DNA from: Verrucomicrobiota bacterium
Lineage (GTDB): Bacteria; Verrucomicrobiota; Verrucomicrobiia; Verrucomicrobiales; Verrucomicrobiaceae
Direction of reading: 5' to 3'
DNA length: 64,000 bases
Assembly: GCA_025360015.1 (NCBI GenBank)
Contig: JANYCZ010000037.1
Coordinates: 94,871 to 158,870 of the forward strand
Part shown: positions 41,701 to 46,818 of the stretch, piece after piece
How the letters are laid out: every line of letters begins with the position of its first letter
How positions within the stretch are numbered: the stretch's first letter is position 1
Made by a program: the position numbers and the translations under genes
The notes under the pieces: generated by a model
Seen by the model: only the letters and a program-made list of their open reading frames with translations
What the model was told of the DNA's origin: nothing
The model's database searches: none

Positions 41701-41933
41701 ACCAGTACTTCCTCAACGGCAACGACACGTATGTGCGTGCGGGTTTTGCGGGGGCTCCGAGCGGGGCGGACAAGATGACGGTGCCGATCGATCTCGGCTC
41801 CATGGCGACGATGAGCATCGGGCTGCAGATGAGTTTGATGGATGATCTGTCGATGGGGGTGTACTACACCAAGGCGATCTCCAAGAACTACCACCTGGAT
41901 TTGTACAACTTCCGGTTTAACAAGAGCTTTTGA
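29784..41933 (+). CDS. Giant glycine-rich autotransporter adhesin-like protein (type V secretion)
   Basis: 4,049 residues. The signal peptide lies at about residues 25-44 (hydrophobic CLCVGLLLSVTPVFA, cut before ANPDPS), after a 20-residue extension. The passenger (about 45-3650) is almost wholly repeats built on G-[IV]-x-A-Q-S-[IVL]-G5-N-G-G followed by a 45-70 residue linker with T-T-G-x-S; I count about 48 copies between residues 390 and 3460. Such repeats fit a long right-handed beta-helix. The C-terminal about 280 residues (from about 3770) are an autotransporter beta-barrel, with strands such as LAVSFEDNSANG and GAVLRYKNNG, ending in FNKSF with terminal Phe, the usual outer-membrane insertion signal. 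Likely exposed on the cell surface. Adhesion is inferred; the ligand is unknown. Confidence 0.93.
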   Translation: MILSPPAVVTLTQAFGSVLSAGGWRFVQCLCVGLLLSVTPVFAANPDPSNTSTLGMVVHNPATNAAVTVTGFIVDPTGTPTAGTVAFVLTSDGYSFLVKPVGDLIYNSDDPPVAMKIVSKDSAAGTVQIRPNSLAPTDPTTSLGYQTLLTTMEGVLNPPDTPGTLTLPVVTGNATSGVRIVNTGGNGSNGRDGALIVPPNHGGDGAGGPGASYPNAGFASIPFINTTNAIGIEVGSVGGRGGNGGDSYLSIWGGRDGGNGGVGGPASVTVGIGNTVATSGDNMFGIFAYSRGGQAGNGGSGFAAPGAGTGGHSSNGGAVTVLNQGTVTTTGDGAFGIYGLSVSDNGGSGGSTWGLVGVSGSGGYGGSGGAVIITNSVDGTISTTGIQSHGILAQSIGGSGGSAGISGNLLVALSGAGDNGGNGGTVEVENRGTILTSGDSSRGIFAQSIGGGGGSGGIAGGLVSVGGSGSNGGSAAAVTVTNYGTGIIQTQGFDADGIMAQSIGGSGGSGSNAYGLVAVGGSGKNAGNGGVVTVSNLGKISTLEDFARGIVAQSIGGGGGDGGSTGGMVSVGGNAGVSITGGGIGDVVTVTNGGSIITGGADAAAIVAQSIGGGGGNGGSAGSIGLFAGVAVGGKGSSGGKGGDVDILLQGQSNGDASLIKTIGDRSTGLFAQSVGGGGGNGGGAVALSVGFGASASFAIGGGGAVAGDGGIVTLTRGTGLSKIETAGSDSTGVFLQSVGGGGGNGGYAVALAVSGGPASGSLGLALGGNGSGGGIGGAVTVGTFSGGTMTSTGFEGTILTTGDRSTGFLAQSVGGGGGNGGLAVAGAAGFSPTISGGIAIGLGGQGTGGGAGGKVQVGFAGSITTQGDSSTAMLVQSVGGGGGNGGGSIAASLAVGNGAAGVSIGLGGAAGKGSNGGDVNVVTRASSTLVLNPNTIRTEGSNSTAILIQSVGGGGGNGGYAVAAGASGGAVGAGTVTVGLGGSGGGGGNGGSVTADLQSNVETSSVMRAVDPATNLPIPPYAENSSGVVVQSVGGGGGNGGFSVAAGAALAGDGSGAVSVGLGGSGATGGTGGTVNVKSTGSITTKGDRSAGLVAQSIGGGGGNGGYNISVAGAASSVGSGAITVGLGGSGGNGNFAQSVTVNTSLGKISTGGSDSIGILAQSIGGGGGNGGYNVSVSASGAGGGSGAVSVGLGGSGGTGGYAGDVNLTVANAVSTTGKNSAAIVAQSIGGGGGNGGYDVSASGSGGGSGSGAIGVGLGGKGASGGDGANVTALVSGNVDTLLENSAGIMAQSIGGGGGNGGYNISLAGSGGGISGAVGVGLGGSGSGGGDGKTVNLTSEGTILTQGASSTAFLAQSIGGGGGNGGFNVNVALSGGGTTSGAVSVGLGGSGAGGGVGGIVIASTSGNITTQGDKSAGILAQSIGGGGGNGGFDVSVSGSGSGETSGAVSVGLGGSGAGGGNASSVTLTVVNNIITQGRKSTGIIAQSVGGGGGNGGFDVTAAMSGSTSNSGAVGVSLGGSAGSGGNADTVITSITGNVTTSASGSGGILSQSLGGGGGNGGMSIVGALSFASSGSGAVSVGLGGSGGDGGYSGKVTSTVTGNVSTTGADSFGIITQSLGGGGGAGGMSISGAVAMAKTGAGAVGIGLGGVGGGGGDAADVKGTYTGYVQTTGDNSSGIITQSLGGGGGNGGLNITGTITASKEGSGSIAVGLGGFGGDGGDGKNVVSIVTGGVSTTGSSSDGVVAQSFGGGGGNGGLNVTGTVNLSQKSGGTLGVGLGGFGGVGGNAGNVTSTVTMTTANPKVKVTGSKSSGIVAQSLGGGGGNGGIDITGAVNLTGENGAAIGIGIGGFGGGAGNAGIVTVNVSGQVLSSGAGSSGILAQSVGGGGGDGGINVTGTLAITQSKGTSSTAVAASIGVGGFGAGGGTGGAVYVSYDGTILSGVRGIVAQSIGGGGGNGGVNVSTGIAYGSGDGDARGLVIGVGGFGGVGGNADIVNVLVTGAVQITAVEAGILAQSIGGGGGNGGTNVSGSITSNAPITVGVGGMGANAGVAKDVTVDATASFSIYGPGIVSSAGVMAQSLGGGGGNGGVDVTGSLVINKTSSLPSINVGVGGFGGAGAISGDVTVTQVGNIVATGAWTHGIMAQSIAGGGGNGGLNVSGQLDFAAAENAGGNTDLTIVAGVGGNGGLGADAGNVVVTQNGAISTTGDNARGIIAQSIGGGGGTGGMNITGVLAMKSSPIQVGVGGTGGGGGEAGSVIVTRGSATTATGQIATNGQSAHGIEATSIGGGGGDAGMNFNLGLTRAGAGVNPPGFAASFTIGGAGGQAASGDFVTVNNYSSIYTQGLNSHGIIAQSIGGGGGNASFNVGVIYGGSNNSVGENKNLGFALTIGGGTGDGGHGGAVDVVQVGNITTLGNASYGVVAQSIGGGGGNAGLDFGMDIVDGGSASISIGRKGGTGGYASAVSLSSTGTITTYGAGSYGLLAQSVGNGGGNSSATTVGVSGPKTKDDASQGFNVSVGLEGGMGGYAGDVILNAQGAVTTYGDDAHAIFAQSVGGGGGNGGSSNTFGLSAVTVGVSIGGLGGEGGYSGVVSVTSSAQVRTYGSGAVGILAQSIGGGGGNGGMSTSGGLSSDVNGITVGVGGSGGQGMYSGKVFVDNSGVIITNGVGSDGILAQSLGGGGGNSGLTLNVTLKDGQTKPSYNASITVGGSGGTGGTGGDVQVTNTGGIGTQKENSMGIFAQSVGGGGGNAGTVITATTSNDQGGANTAITIGGSGGTGGTGGKVTVKNDIVSGAADSGKIITVGAQSHGIVAMSVGGGGGTGSTAISLLKSSSSSAANTTTTGLIFSLGGNGGGGGTGGIVNVENQGSITTYGQKAFGILAQSIGGGGGDGGVSVTGDLALGKKTDNTTPGEIVSIAIGGFGGSGNSADKVTVTNSGSIETYGKGAAGIYAQSVGGGGGNGGFAATLSKNLFTNPATNLLPSLMTFGMGGNGGSGANGGDVLVENSGSIISHGDKSYGIFAQSVAGGGGDAAFELTAPVWMAADLVANVLLGARNGSTGDVGTVTINTTGTITMYGANSTAQFAQTVSGGGGNVDRFLDLSQHAATIDTSGAIVLPNNGGAVDTVIGAITSVITLGADGVSNLVGKGIDAAHVGDLYTYGEHSAASLLQSIGGGGGNDNEDVIVNTTTTVNLELALGATNSSNNSAGDVHATRTGSVHTVGLLSSGGGVQTIGGGGGTLNVNVTQVAEPSIAAFSLMALPPAVVATAQLGADGGLPGSSSDGGNILATYTGGVSSTGDRSPGLVFQTIGGGGGAMNFTGIDQLDLGIGGINGVAGNGGDVTITNTGGISTAGVLSNGLVVQSIGGGGGTVSTDLDPAYINITTNTGNTGSGGNITFTQNGDVAATGDRSTGVVLQSLGGGGGLVDDFFAGSAGGTGNSGTISFTMNGSINAGGAGGVGIFAQSKARGTQGNIDLSLTSGQTLYFGSGGAGAHFSGGASNTFTNNGSIMGADLLTGWGILGEEGNEAVVNNGLFLGQVNLGTGTNRFTNAMGAVLLPGPQFLLGAASNQLINNGIMRPGGTGLAQHTDMTGSFTQSSTGITFAELDFGTSAIDQVYMTGTAKLAGRIDVALLNPQLVTIGHNQQILFHADGGVTNDGAVLTTLPSVVITYDLQYPATGKDAVLDYNVDFNPPGSNFGRNLLEVGGYFNNIQKAGSSAALAPTIIQLLYAPNLGVYRELLSQLGPDFYGEQQAEQLRASQRFGETMMNGGSSRYALKERTIWFDFIGSNTLHSAYDDYKTVRQQTLGFALGFEEMISAHWSAGLAVSFEDNSANGYQGRWNANGNSERMGAVLRYKNNGNELAALVSYGWNSMDSTRVGQVTTPFNANASRDMQTLTAMVRAAHEFIHEDFYFRPQLDLGVTQLSAGAATENGAGATNLALQGYNEVHAWVRPAVTVRKAIIVTSGTRISLHTEFGYQYFLNGNDTYVRAGFAGAPSGADKMTVPIDLGSMATMSIGLQMSLMDDLSMGVYYTKAISKNYHLDLYNFRFNKSF
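30951..40180 (+). repeat. About 48 glycine-rich passenger repeats in the autotransporter
   Basis: The core GGCGGCGGCGGCAATGGC-type DNA (Gly5-Asn-Gly) recurs about every 180-220 bp. Early units have G-S-G-G and late units drift to GGGGTLN or GGGGAMN. The array is in frame throughout, with no break. High DNA identity between units makes it prone to recombination and to assembly error. Confidence 0.85.
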
Positions 41934-42040
41934 GGCGGGGCGGGGCAGATCCGACTGGGGGGGTGAAAAAAGCGCTCCACGGGATGTGGATGTCTGGTTG
42001 CATGCGGCGGCGGTTTCGCCTAGATGCGGGTAGCTTTCCC

Positions 42041-42751
42041 ATGCCCCACGCCCTTCTTCTCAAATTTCCCGGAACCAATTGCGATGCCGAAACCGCACGT
42101 GCGCTGGAGGCGGCGGGCTTCACAGCGGAGGTGCTGCCGGTGGCGCTGCTGGAAGCCAGCTCGCTGGACAGGGCACAGATGATCGTGTTTTCCGGTGGCT
42201 TTAGCTACGGGGACTACGTGATGTCCGGGCGAATCGCGCAGCTGATCACGAAATCGAAGCTGGGGGACCAGTTGAAGACGTTCGTGGACAAGGGCGGGTA
42301 TGCGCTGGGGATTTGCAATGGCTTCCAGATTTTGACGCAGCTCGATCTTTTGCCGAAGGGCAGCCTGATCCACAACACGAGCGGCCGCTTCATCTGCCGC
42401 TGGGTGGGGCTGAAGAAGACGAAGGGCAAGACGAGCCCGTACCTGAGCAAGCTGCCGGAGAATTTCGAACTGCCGGTGGCGCATGCGGAAGGCCGTCTGG
42501 TGACGGAAGGGGAGGCCGCGGCGAGCTACGTGAAGTCCGGGCATGCGGCGCTGCTTTACGCGACGAACGTGAACGGCTCGACGAATGCAATCGCGGGACT
42601 GCAGGATGACACAGGGCGGGTGTTTGGGCTGATGCCGCACCCGGAGCGCTTTATTTTCAAGAGCCAGCATTATGACCCGGATTGGAACGGGGATGCGCAG
42701 TTTGGCTGGGGGCATTACTTGTTTCAGTCGGCGCGTGAGGCGCTGAACTGA
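42041..42751 (+). CDS. purQ: Phosphoribosylformylglycinamidine synthase subunit PurQ
   Basis: The ATG at 42041 gives 236 residues (MPHALLLKFPGTNCD). PurQ is the glutaminase subunit of FGAM synthase in purine synthesis and passes ammonia to PurL. Class I glutamine amidotransferase features are visible: FSGGFSYGDYVMSGRIA, the nucleophile Cys in GYALGICNGFQIL, and the His/Glu pair in LMPHPERF. VAHAEGRL is also typical. Length matches the small-subunit form used with PurS and PurL, neither of which is in the window. A 92-nt gap leads to the permease gene. Confidence 0.95.
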   Translation: MPHALLLKFPGTNCDAETARALEAAGFTAEVLPVALLEASSLDRAQMIVFSGGFSYGDYVMSGRIAQLITKSKLGDQLKTFVDKGGYALGICNGFQILTQLDLLPKGSLIHNTSGRFICRWVGLKKTKGKTSPYLSKLPENFELPVAHAEGRLVTEGEAAASYVKSGHAALLYATNVNGSTNAIAGLQDDTGRVFGLMPHPERFIFKSQHYDPDWNGDAQFGWGHYLFQSAREALN

Positions 42752-42843
42752 GGAGGGGGGGAGCAGTGGTGGGCGGTGATTTCGCGGGGTGGCGAGATCG
42801 TGGCAATTTTAGGCGGTGGGGGGCGTATGACTCAGCTCCCTGA

Positions 42844-44169
42844 ATGTCTTTTCTCGCTTCGCATCCTGTACTTCGACTCATCGCCTCGCCGCAGCACCTG
42901 TGGCGCACGCTTTCGCTGGGCATCAAGACGATCTGGCTGCACAAGCTGCGCTCGTTTCTGACGGCGCTCGGGGTGGTGTTTGGGGTGGCGTCGGTGGTGG
43001 CGATGCTGGCGATCGGTGAGGGTGCGAGCTATGAGGCGCAGGAGCAGATCCGCAAGCTGGGGAGCCAGAACATCATCCTGCACAGCGCCAAGCCGCCGGA
43101 CGGGCAGGGGTCCAGCGGGGAGTCCCGCAGCATGATCAGCGAATACGGCATCACGCTGCATGACATTGTGCAGATCCGCCAGACGGTGCCGGGGATCCGC
43201 GTGGTGGTGCCGAGCCGGTATATTTCGGAGAACATCTGGAATCTGGACCGCAGCGTGGACGGGCACGTGATGGGGGTGCTGCCGATCTATCCGGAGATGC
43301 GCAACCGCCACGTGCTGCAGGGACGGTTTTTCAATGACCTGGAGATGCGGGACATGCTGCCGGTGTGCGTGATTAACCAGACGGTGGCGGGGCGGCTGTT
43401 TCAGCTGTCGTCGCCGGTGGGGAAATCGGTGCGGGTGAAGGGGTTTTACTACAAGATCATTGGCATCATCGAGGATGAGGGGCAGACGGTGGGTGCGGAT
43501 GCGGGCGGGGGGAGTCCGTCTGCGGATGCGCAGGCGCAGGTGATGATCCCGTTCACGACGCTGATGGATCAGTATGGGGAGGTGTTTTTCCGCTTTCGCA
43601 CGGGGGGCTTTGAGGCGGAGAAGGTGGAGTTTCACGAGGCGGTGATCCGCGTGGAGGACGTGAACATGGTGGAGAGCCGGGCGGAGGCGATCCGGCATCT
43701 GATGAAGACGAATCACAAGAAGGAAGACTGGCGCATCATCGTTCCCGTGGAGCTGCTCAAGCAGGCGGAGCGCACCAAGCAGATCTTCAGCATCGTGCTC
43801 GGCAGCATCGCGGCCATCTCGCTGCTGGTGGGGGGCATCGGCATCATGAACATCATGCTGGCGAGCGTGACGGAGCGGACGCGTGAGATCGGGATCAGGC
43901 GCGCGCTGGGGGCGCGGCAGAACGACATTGTGGTGCAGTTCCTGATCGAGACGGTGCTGCTGGCCGGAGTGGGCGGCATCCTGGGCGTGGTGCTGGGTCT
44001 GAGCATTCCGCTGGCGGTGACGAAGTTTGCCGGTGTGACGACAGTGATCAAGATGTGGTCGCCGATTCTGGCGTTCTCGATCTCGGTTTTAACCGGCATC
44101 GCCTTTGGGATCTATCCGGCACGGCGTGCGGCGATGATGAATCCGGTGGAGGCGTTGCGGCATAATTAG
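42844..44169 (+). CDS. ABC transporter permease, MacB/FtsX type
   Basis: 441 residues. An N-terminal membrane segment (about residues 40-58, SFLTALGVVFGVASVVAML) is followed by a periplasmic MacB_PCD domain (about 60-310) and an FtsX domain with three more membrane helices (about 325-430). REIGIRRALGARQNDIVVQF is the family hallmark, and the end reads PVEALRHN. Such permeases act in export or mechanotransmission with an ATPase and often a periplasmic adaptor; neither is adjacent, so partners must be elsewhere. Its last 41 bp are repeated exactly at 44898-44938, after the toxin-antitoxin cassette. Confidence 0.93.
   Translation: MSFLASHPVLRLIASPQHLWRTLSLGIKTIWLHKLRSFLTALGVVFGVASVVAMLAIGEGASYEAQEQIRKLGSQNIILHSAKPPDGQGSSGESRSMISEYGITLHDIVQIRQTVPGIRVVVPSRYISENIWNLDRSVDGHVMGVLPIYPEMRNRHVLQGRFFNDLEMRDMLPVCVINQTVAGRLFQLSSPVGKSVRVKGFYYKIIGIIEDEGQTVGADAGGGSPSADAQAQVMIPFTTLMDQYGEVFFRFRTGGFEAEKVEFHEAVIRVEDVNMVESRAEAIRHLMKTNHKKEDWRIIVPVELLKQAERTKQIFSIVLGSIAAISLLVGGIGIMNIMLASVTERTREIGIRRALGARQNDIVVQFLIETVLLAGVGGILGVVLGLSIPLAVTKFAGVTTVIKMWSPILAFSISVLTGIAFGIYPARRAAMMNPVEALRHN
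44129..44169 (+). repeat. 41-bp perfect direct repeat, left copy (3' end of the permease gene)
   Basis: This copy encodes the final residues AMMNPVEALRHN and the stop of the permease. It is identical over 41 bp to 44898-44938, and the match stops sharply on the left. Beyond the right end the two flanks are only loosely alike. The intervening DNA holds exactly one antitoxin-toxin pair, so this looks like an insertion site such as attL. Confidence 0.9.
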
Positions 44170-44233
44170 AGGTGGTGCTGGCCAGGACGAATGTCCGCTG
44201 GAATTTCGCCGTCTTCCGCCTATTCTCTCCGGT

Positions 44234-44494
44234 ATGAGCACCCTTGTTCTGAACCTCGACGATCATCTCGCGAGCCGACTTGCTGCCGCTGCCGCTCGCA
44301 GCCACAAAGCCTTGCCGGACTGGGCGGCAGAGCAGCTTGACCGCCTTGCAGGAGCCGCCAGTGCCGCGACGGAGGAGCCTGCGGATTCTCCCGCTCGTGA
44401 ACGCATGCGTGCAGCACTCGCCAGCCTCACCGGCATCTGGGCGGGCCGTGGCACGACCGACGAGCTGATGAACCTCACCCGTGGCGAGGACTGA
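44234..44494 (+). CDS. Putative VapB-like antitoxin of the second toxin-antitoxin pair
   Basis: 86 residues. The start MSTLVLNLDDHLASRLAAAAARSH resembles a ribbon-helix-helix antitoxin N-terminus (a strand, then two helices), which would bind its own promoter. The rest is Ala/Glu-rich with PARERMRAALASLTGIW, fitting a toxin-binding tail. The toxin ATG follows the stop by 4 nt. Function is inferred from position and pattern. Confidence 0.8.
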   Translation: MSTLVLNLDDHLASRLAAAAARSHKALPDWAAEQLDRLAGAASAATEEPADSPARERMRAALASLTGIWAGRGTTDELMNLTRGED

Positions 44495-44498
44495 GGCC

Positions 44499-44894
44499 AT
44501 GCCCATTCTTGTCGATACCAACGTCCTCTCTGACGTGATCCACCACGACCCCGTGTGGTCTGGCTGGTCAAGCTCACAGCTCATTCAGCATGCCGGCGAT
44601 TTAGTGGTGAATCCCATCATCTTCGCCGAGCTTTGCTGCCGTGCGACTTCGGCCGCCGAGGTGGATCAGATCATCCGCACGCTGGGCCTGGGTTATGAAG
44701 AACTCGGCCAAGAGGCGCTCTTCCTCGCATCGAAGGCCTTTGTGGCCTATCGCCGTCAAGGCGGCGGTAAAACCTCGCCCCTCCCGGACTTCTTCATCGG
44801 TGCCCATGCCCAAGCCGCTGGCTATGCGCTGCTCACGCGGGACAAAGGCCGCTATCAGACCTACTTTCCCACCGTCGCACTCATTTGCCCTTGA
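44499..44894 (+). CDS. PIN-domain RNase toxin (VapC-like)
   Basis: 131 residues from the ATG at 44499; an upstream in-frame start at 44481 would overlap the antitoxin. PIN acidic residues are visible in PILVDTNVLSDV, IIFAELCCR, PLPDFFIGAHAQ and LLTRDKGRYQTYFP. The family consists of Mg2+-dependent ribonucleases held off by the antitoxin. The gene ends 3 nt before the right 41-bp repeat. It is clearly different in sequence from the PIN protein at 17.0 kb. Confidence 0.88.
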   Translation: MPILVDTNVLSDVIHHDPVWSGWSSSQLIQHAGDLVVNPIIFAELCCRATSAAEVDQIIRTLGLGYEELGQEALFLASKAFVAYRRQGGGKTSPLPDFFIGAHAQAAGYALLTRDKGRYQTYFPTVALICP

Positions 44895-44897
44895 ACT

Positions 44898-44938
44898 CGG
44901 CGATGATGAATCCGGTGGAGGCGTTGCGGCATAATTAG
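44898..44938 (+). repeat. 41-bp perfect direct repeat, right copy
   Basis: Identical over 41 bp to the 3' end of the permease gene at 44129-44169, including its stop codon, but here it follows the toxin gene and encodes nothing. It marks the right end of the toxin-antitoxin insertion or duplication. Confidence 0.9.
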
Positions 44939-45119
44939 GGCGGGGCTGCCTTGGGGCGACGATGCAACGTTATTGGCTGTGGTGCCAGCGTCCCGCTTGC
45001 GGTGTGAGGCGCATACAAGCCGGAGGCTTGGGCTGCTTGCCCCAAACAAACCACTTGAAAGTACCGCCGCGAATCCCAATCAGTAGGTGCATTCATACCA
45101 CAATCCACCATCTCAGACC

Positions 45120-45795
45120 ATGTCCCGCAAAACACCCCCCACAGCCCCAGCCGCGCTTGGCGCCCTGGAATGCGGTCTCGACCACCTGCCTACAGGGGCG
45201 CGGGGGCTCATCGCGCGGCGGCGGGCGCATGGGCTGAGATTCCGGGAGAGGCTGTTTTGAGCTGCATGTGGGGCAGGCCATGCCGCTGCACCAGGTGGCG
45301 CGCACGCTGGGGGTGCATCTCAAGAGGGTCAGCTATCACTGGTGCGGGCTGCAGAAGCAGATCGCCGCGAACGCCCCCCGCTCCCCGGACGACTTCGCCG
45401 TCCTCCGCGAGCGCATCGCCGCCATGCTCTGGGACACCATCGCCCTCACCATCCCCCCCACCCAATCTTCCTCGTCCTCGAACTCGATCACCTCCCGCAA
45501 CTCAGAAACCCCAGCCCACTCCCCCGCCACCACCGAAATCGTCCCCATCGCCCCCTCGGGTCTGATCCAGCATCAAGCATCCAGTCCCCCGGCCCAGCTC
45601 GCCATCCGCCTCAAAGCCCTTGAGCAACTCGCCCGCCTCTACGATCTCGGCCTTGACTCCCGCGCGCCCGGCTGCATCCCCCACGCCTACCTCACCCCCG
45701 ATGAAGTCGGCGAATTGGCCCGCGACCGCATCCTCGACCTCCACACCGACAAGCCCCAGCCCCCCATCCAAGCCCCCACCTGGGACCTCGCCTGA
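45120..45795 (+). pseudogene. Frameshifted helix-turn-helix protein gene (phage terminase small-subunit-like?)
   Basis: From the ATG at 45120 the frame reads MSRKTPPTAPAALGALECG and on to FRERLF, then meets TGA in GCTGTTTTGAGC (45251-45262). Dropping one T from the TTTT run joins it to FELHVGQAMPLHQVARTLG and an open frame to 45795, about 225 residues in all. The joined region reads as a helix-turn-helix (HQVARTLGVHLKRVSYHW). A Ser/Pro-rich linker and a C-terminal helix AIRLKALEQLARLYDLGLD follow. Small terminase subunits look similar, but this is only a guess. The downstream frame alone could start at a GTG at 45268. A sequencing error is possible. Confidence 0.55.
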
Positions 45796-45804
45796 GCCAC
45801 CTCA

Positions 45805-45963
45805 TCAATCGTCCTCGTCCTCGATCCTGCCGCTCCGCCACACCCATCCCCCCGCGAGAAACCCAGCCTGCAATGCTGCCTGCTGCTGATCGGTAAACAA
45901 GGCCCGCACATTCCGCTGGAAACCAGAGTCAACAAAGTCCAGTTGCCGTACTTGCGCCGCTGG
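45805..45963 (-). pseudogene. Possible 3' remnant of a minus-strand gene
   Basis: The minus strand carries about 52 open codons reading FVDSGFQRNVRALFTDQQQ and on to a tail RSGRIEDEDD before a TGA. Composition and the acidic tail look coding-like. No convincing start is present, and an in-frame stop lies just upstream next to the start of the ADP-ribosyltransferase-like gene. It may be the tail of a gene cut by that insertion. Weak evidence. Confidence 0.25.
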
Positions 45964-45979
45964 GCAAGATGGTCAGTGC

Positions 45980-46570
45980 ATGAGAGAATTTGACTACCAA
46001 CGACTGGTCATCGGTTATCACGGTTGCGACGCCACGGTTCGTGACAAGGTGATCCAGAAAGGCCATCAGTTAAAAGTCTTTCCCAAGCGATACGACTGGC
46101 TGGGTCAGGGGATTTACTTCTGGGAGCACGGCCCGGCGCGTGCGCTGGAGTGGGCCAAAGAGCAGAAGAAAAGGGGCAAGTTAAAGACTCCGGCAGTGCT
46201 CGGCGCGGTCCTTCATCTTGGCAGTTGTTTTGACCTGCTGGACGCCGAATATACCGACGTGCTCACCCAGGCATATCCGCTGTTTGTGGACTCCATGAAG
46301 GCTGCCAAAACAACGCTCCCCACCAACAAACCCGCAGACGCGAATGACAAGGATCACCTGCTGCGGGACCTTGACTGCGCCGTGGTGAACTGGACGATCG
46401 GTCGCCTCGAAAAAGCCGGAACGGCTCACTTTCACTCCGTGCGGGGTGTGTTTCAGGAAGGACTGGAAGTTTTTCCGGAATCCGGCATTCGCCGCCGCTC
46501 CCACATTCAGATTGCTGTTCGTGATCCTGCCTGTATTTTGGGGTACTTTCAGCCGCCTTCCAAACGATAG
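45980..46570 (+). CDS. Putative ADP-ribosyltransferase-fold toxin-like protein
   Basis: 196 residues. The N-terminus carries VIGYHGCDATVRDKVIQKG, with His14 in a Y-H-G pattern, and YDWLGQGIYFWEHGPARALE, with Tyr46 in G-I-Y-F. These match the first two signature positions (H and Y) of PARP/DUF3990-like ADP-ribosyltransferase folds. A C-terminal SHIQIAVRDPACILGYF could supply the last strands. No signal peptide is present. It is followed after 2 nt by a 79-residue gene, the usual layout of a toxin with a small partner. ADP-ribosylation, and any target, are inferred and not shown. Confidence 0.7.
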   Translation: MREFDYQRLVIGYHGCDATVRDKVIQKGHQLKVFPKRYDWLGQGIYFWEHGPARALEWAKEQKKRGKLKTPAVLGAVLHLGSCFDLLDAEYTDVLTQAYPLFVDSMKAAKTTLPTNKPADANDKDHLLRDLDCAVVNWTIGRLEKAGTAHFHSVRGVFQEGLEVFPESGIRRRSHIQIAVRDPACILGYFQPPSKR

Positions 46571-46572
46571 CC

Positions 46573-46812
46573 ATGCCTGACACTCAACAACTTTCCAAAA
46601 GCGCTCTGCGCTCCATCTGGAAGCAAGCCGTCATACGGCTGAAGGCCATGAGTGACGAGAAGCGTGCCGAAACGCTTGTGGATGCGGGTATTTTAACCGC
46701 CGGTGGCAAACCGCGAAAGCCCTACAAGAAGCTTTTTATTTCTTATTCGACAAAGGACGAGAAGCCAATCAAGGCCGGGGCGACAAAAGTGTTCGTCTCA
46801 AAAAAACGATAG
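46573..46812 (+). CDS. Small partner of the ADP-ribosyltransferase-like protein (putative antitoxin)
   Basis: 79 residues, basic, starting 2 nt after the upstream stop. The segment RLKAMSDEKRAETLVDAGILTAGG is a helix-turn-helix-like stretch, and the C-terminus is Lys-rich (PRKPYKKLFISYSTK and VFVSKKR). No known domain is named with confidence. Tight coupling suggests it neutralises or regulates the upstream protein. It is convergent with the HNH gene, whose stop lies 6 nt further on. Confidence 0.65.
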   Translation: MPDTQQLSKSALRSIWKQAVIRLKAMSDEKRAETLVDAGILTAGGKPRKPYKKLFISYSTKDEKPIKAGATKVFVSKKR

Positions 46813-46818
46813 CAACGG

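Larger units (their letters stand above)
44170..44938 (+). mobile_element. Putative toxin-antitoxin cassette bounded by 41-bp direct repeats
   Basis: The 769-bp unit comprises a short leader, the antitoxin and toxin genes and one repeat copy. The toxin stop (44892-44894) is only 3 nt before the right repeat, so the unit is compact. The repeat rebuilds the 3' end of the host gene, a pattern known for integrases that use gene ends. No recombinase lies inside, so the unit would be non-autonomous or a remnant. Simple duplication remains possible. Confidence 0.55.

Noticed and set aside
44939..45119. A possible tRNA or small RNA with short stems such as AAGCC-GGA-GGCTT
   Set aside because: No cloverleaf can be drawn and no acceptor/T-arm pattern is present; only short stems are visible.
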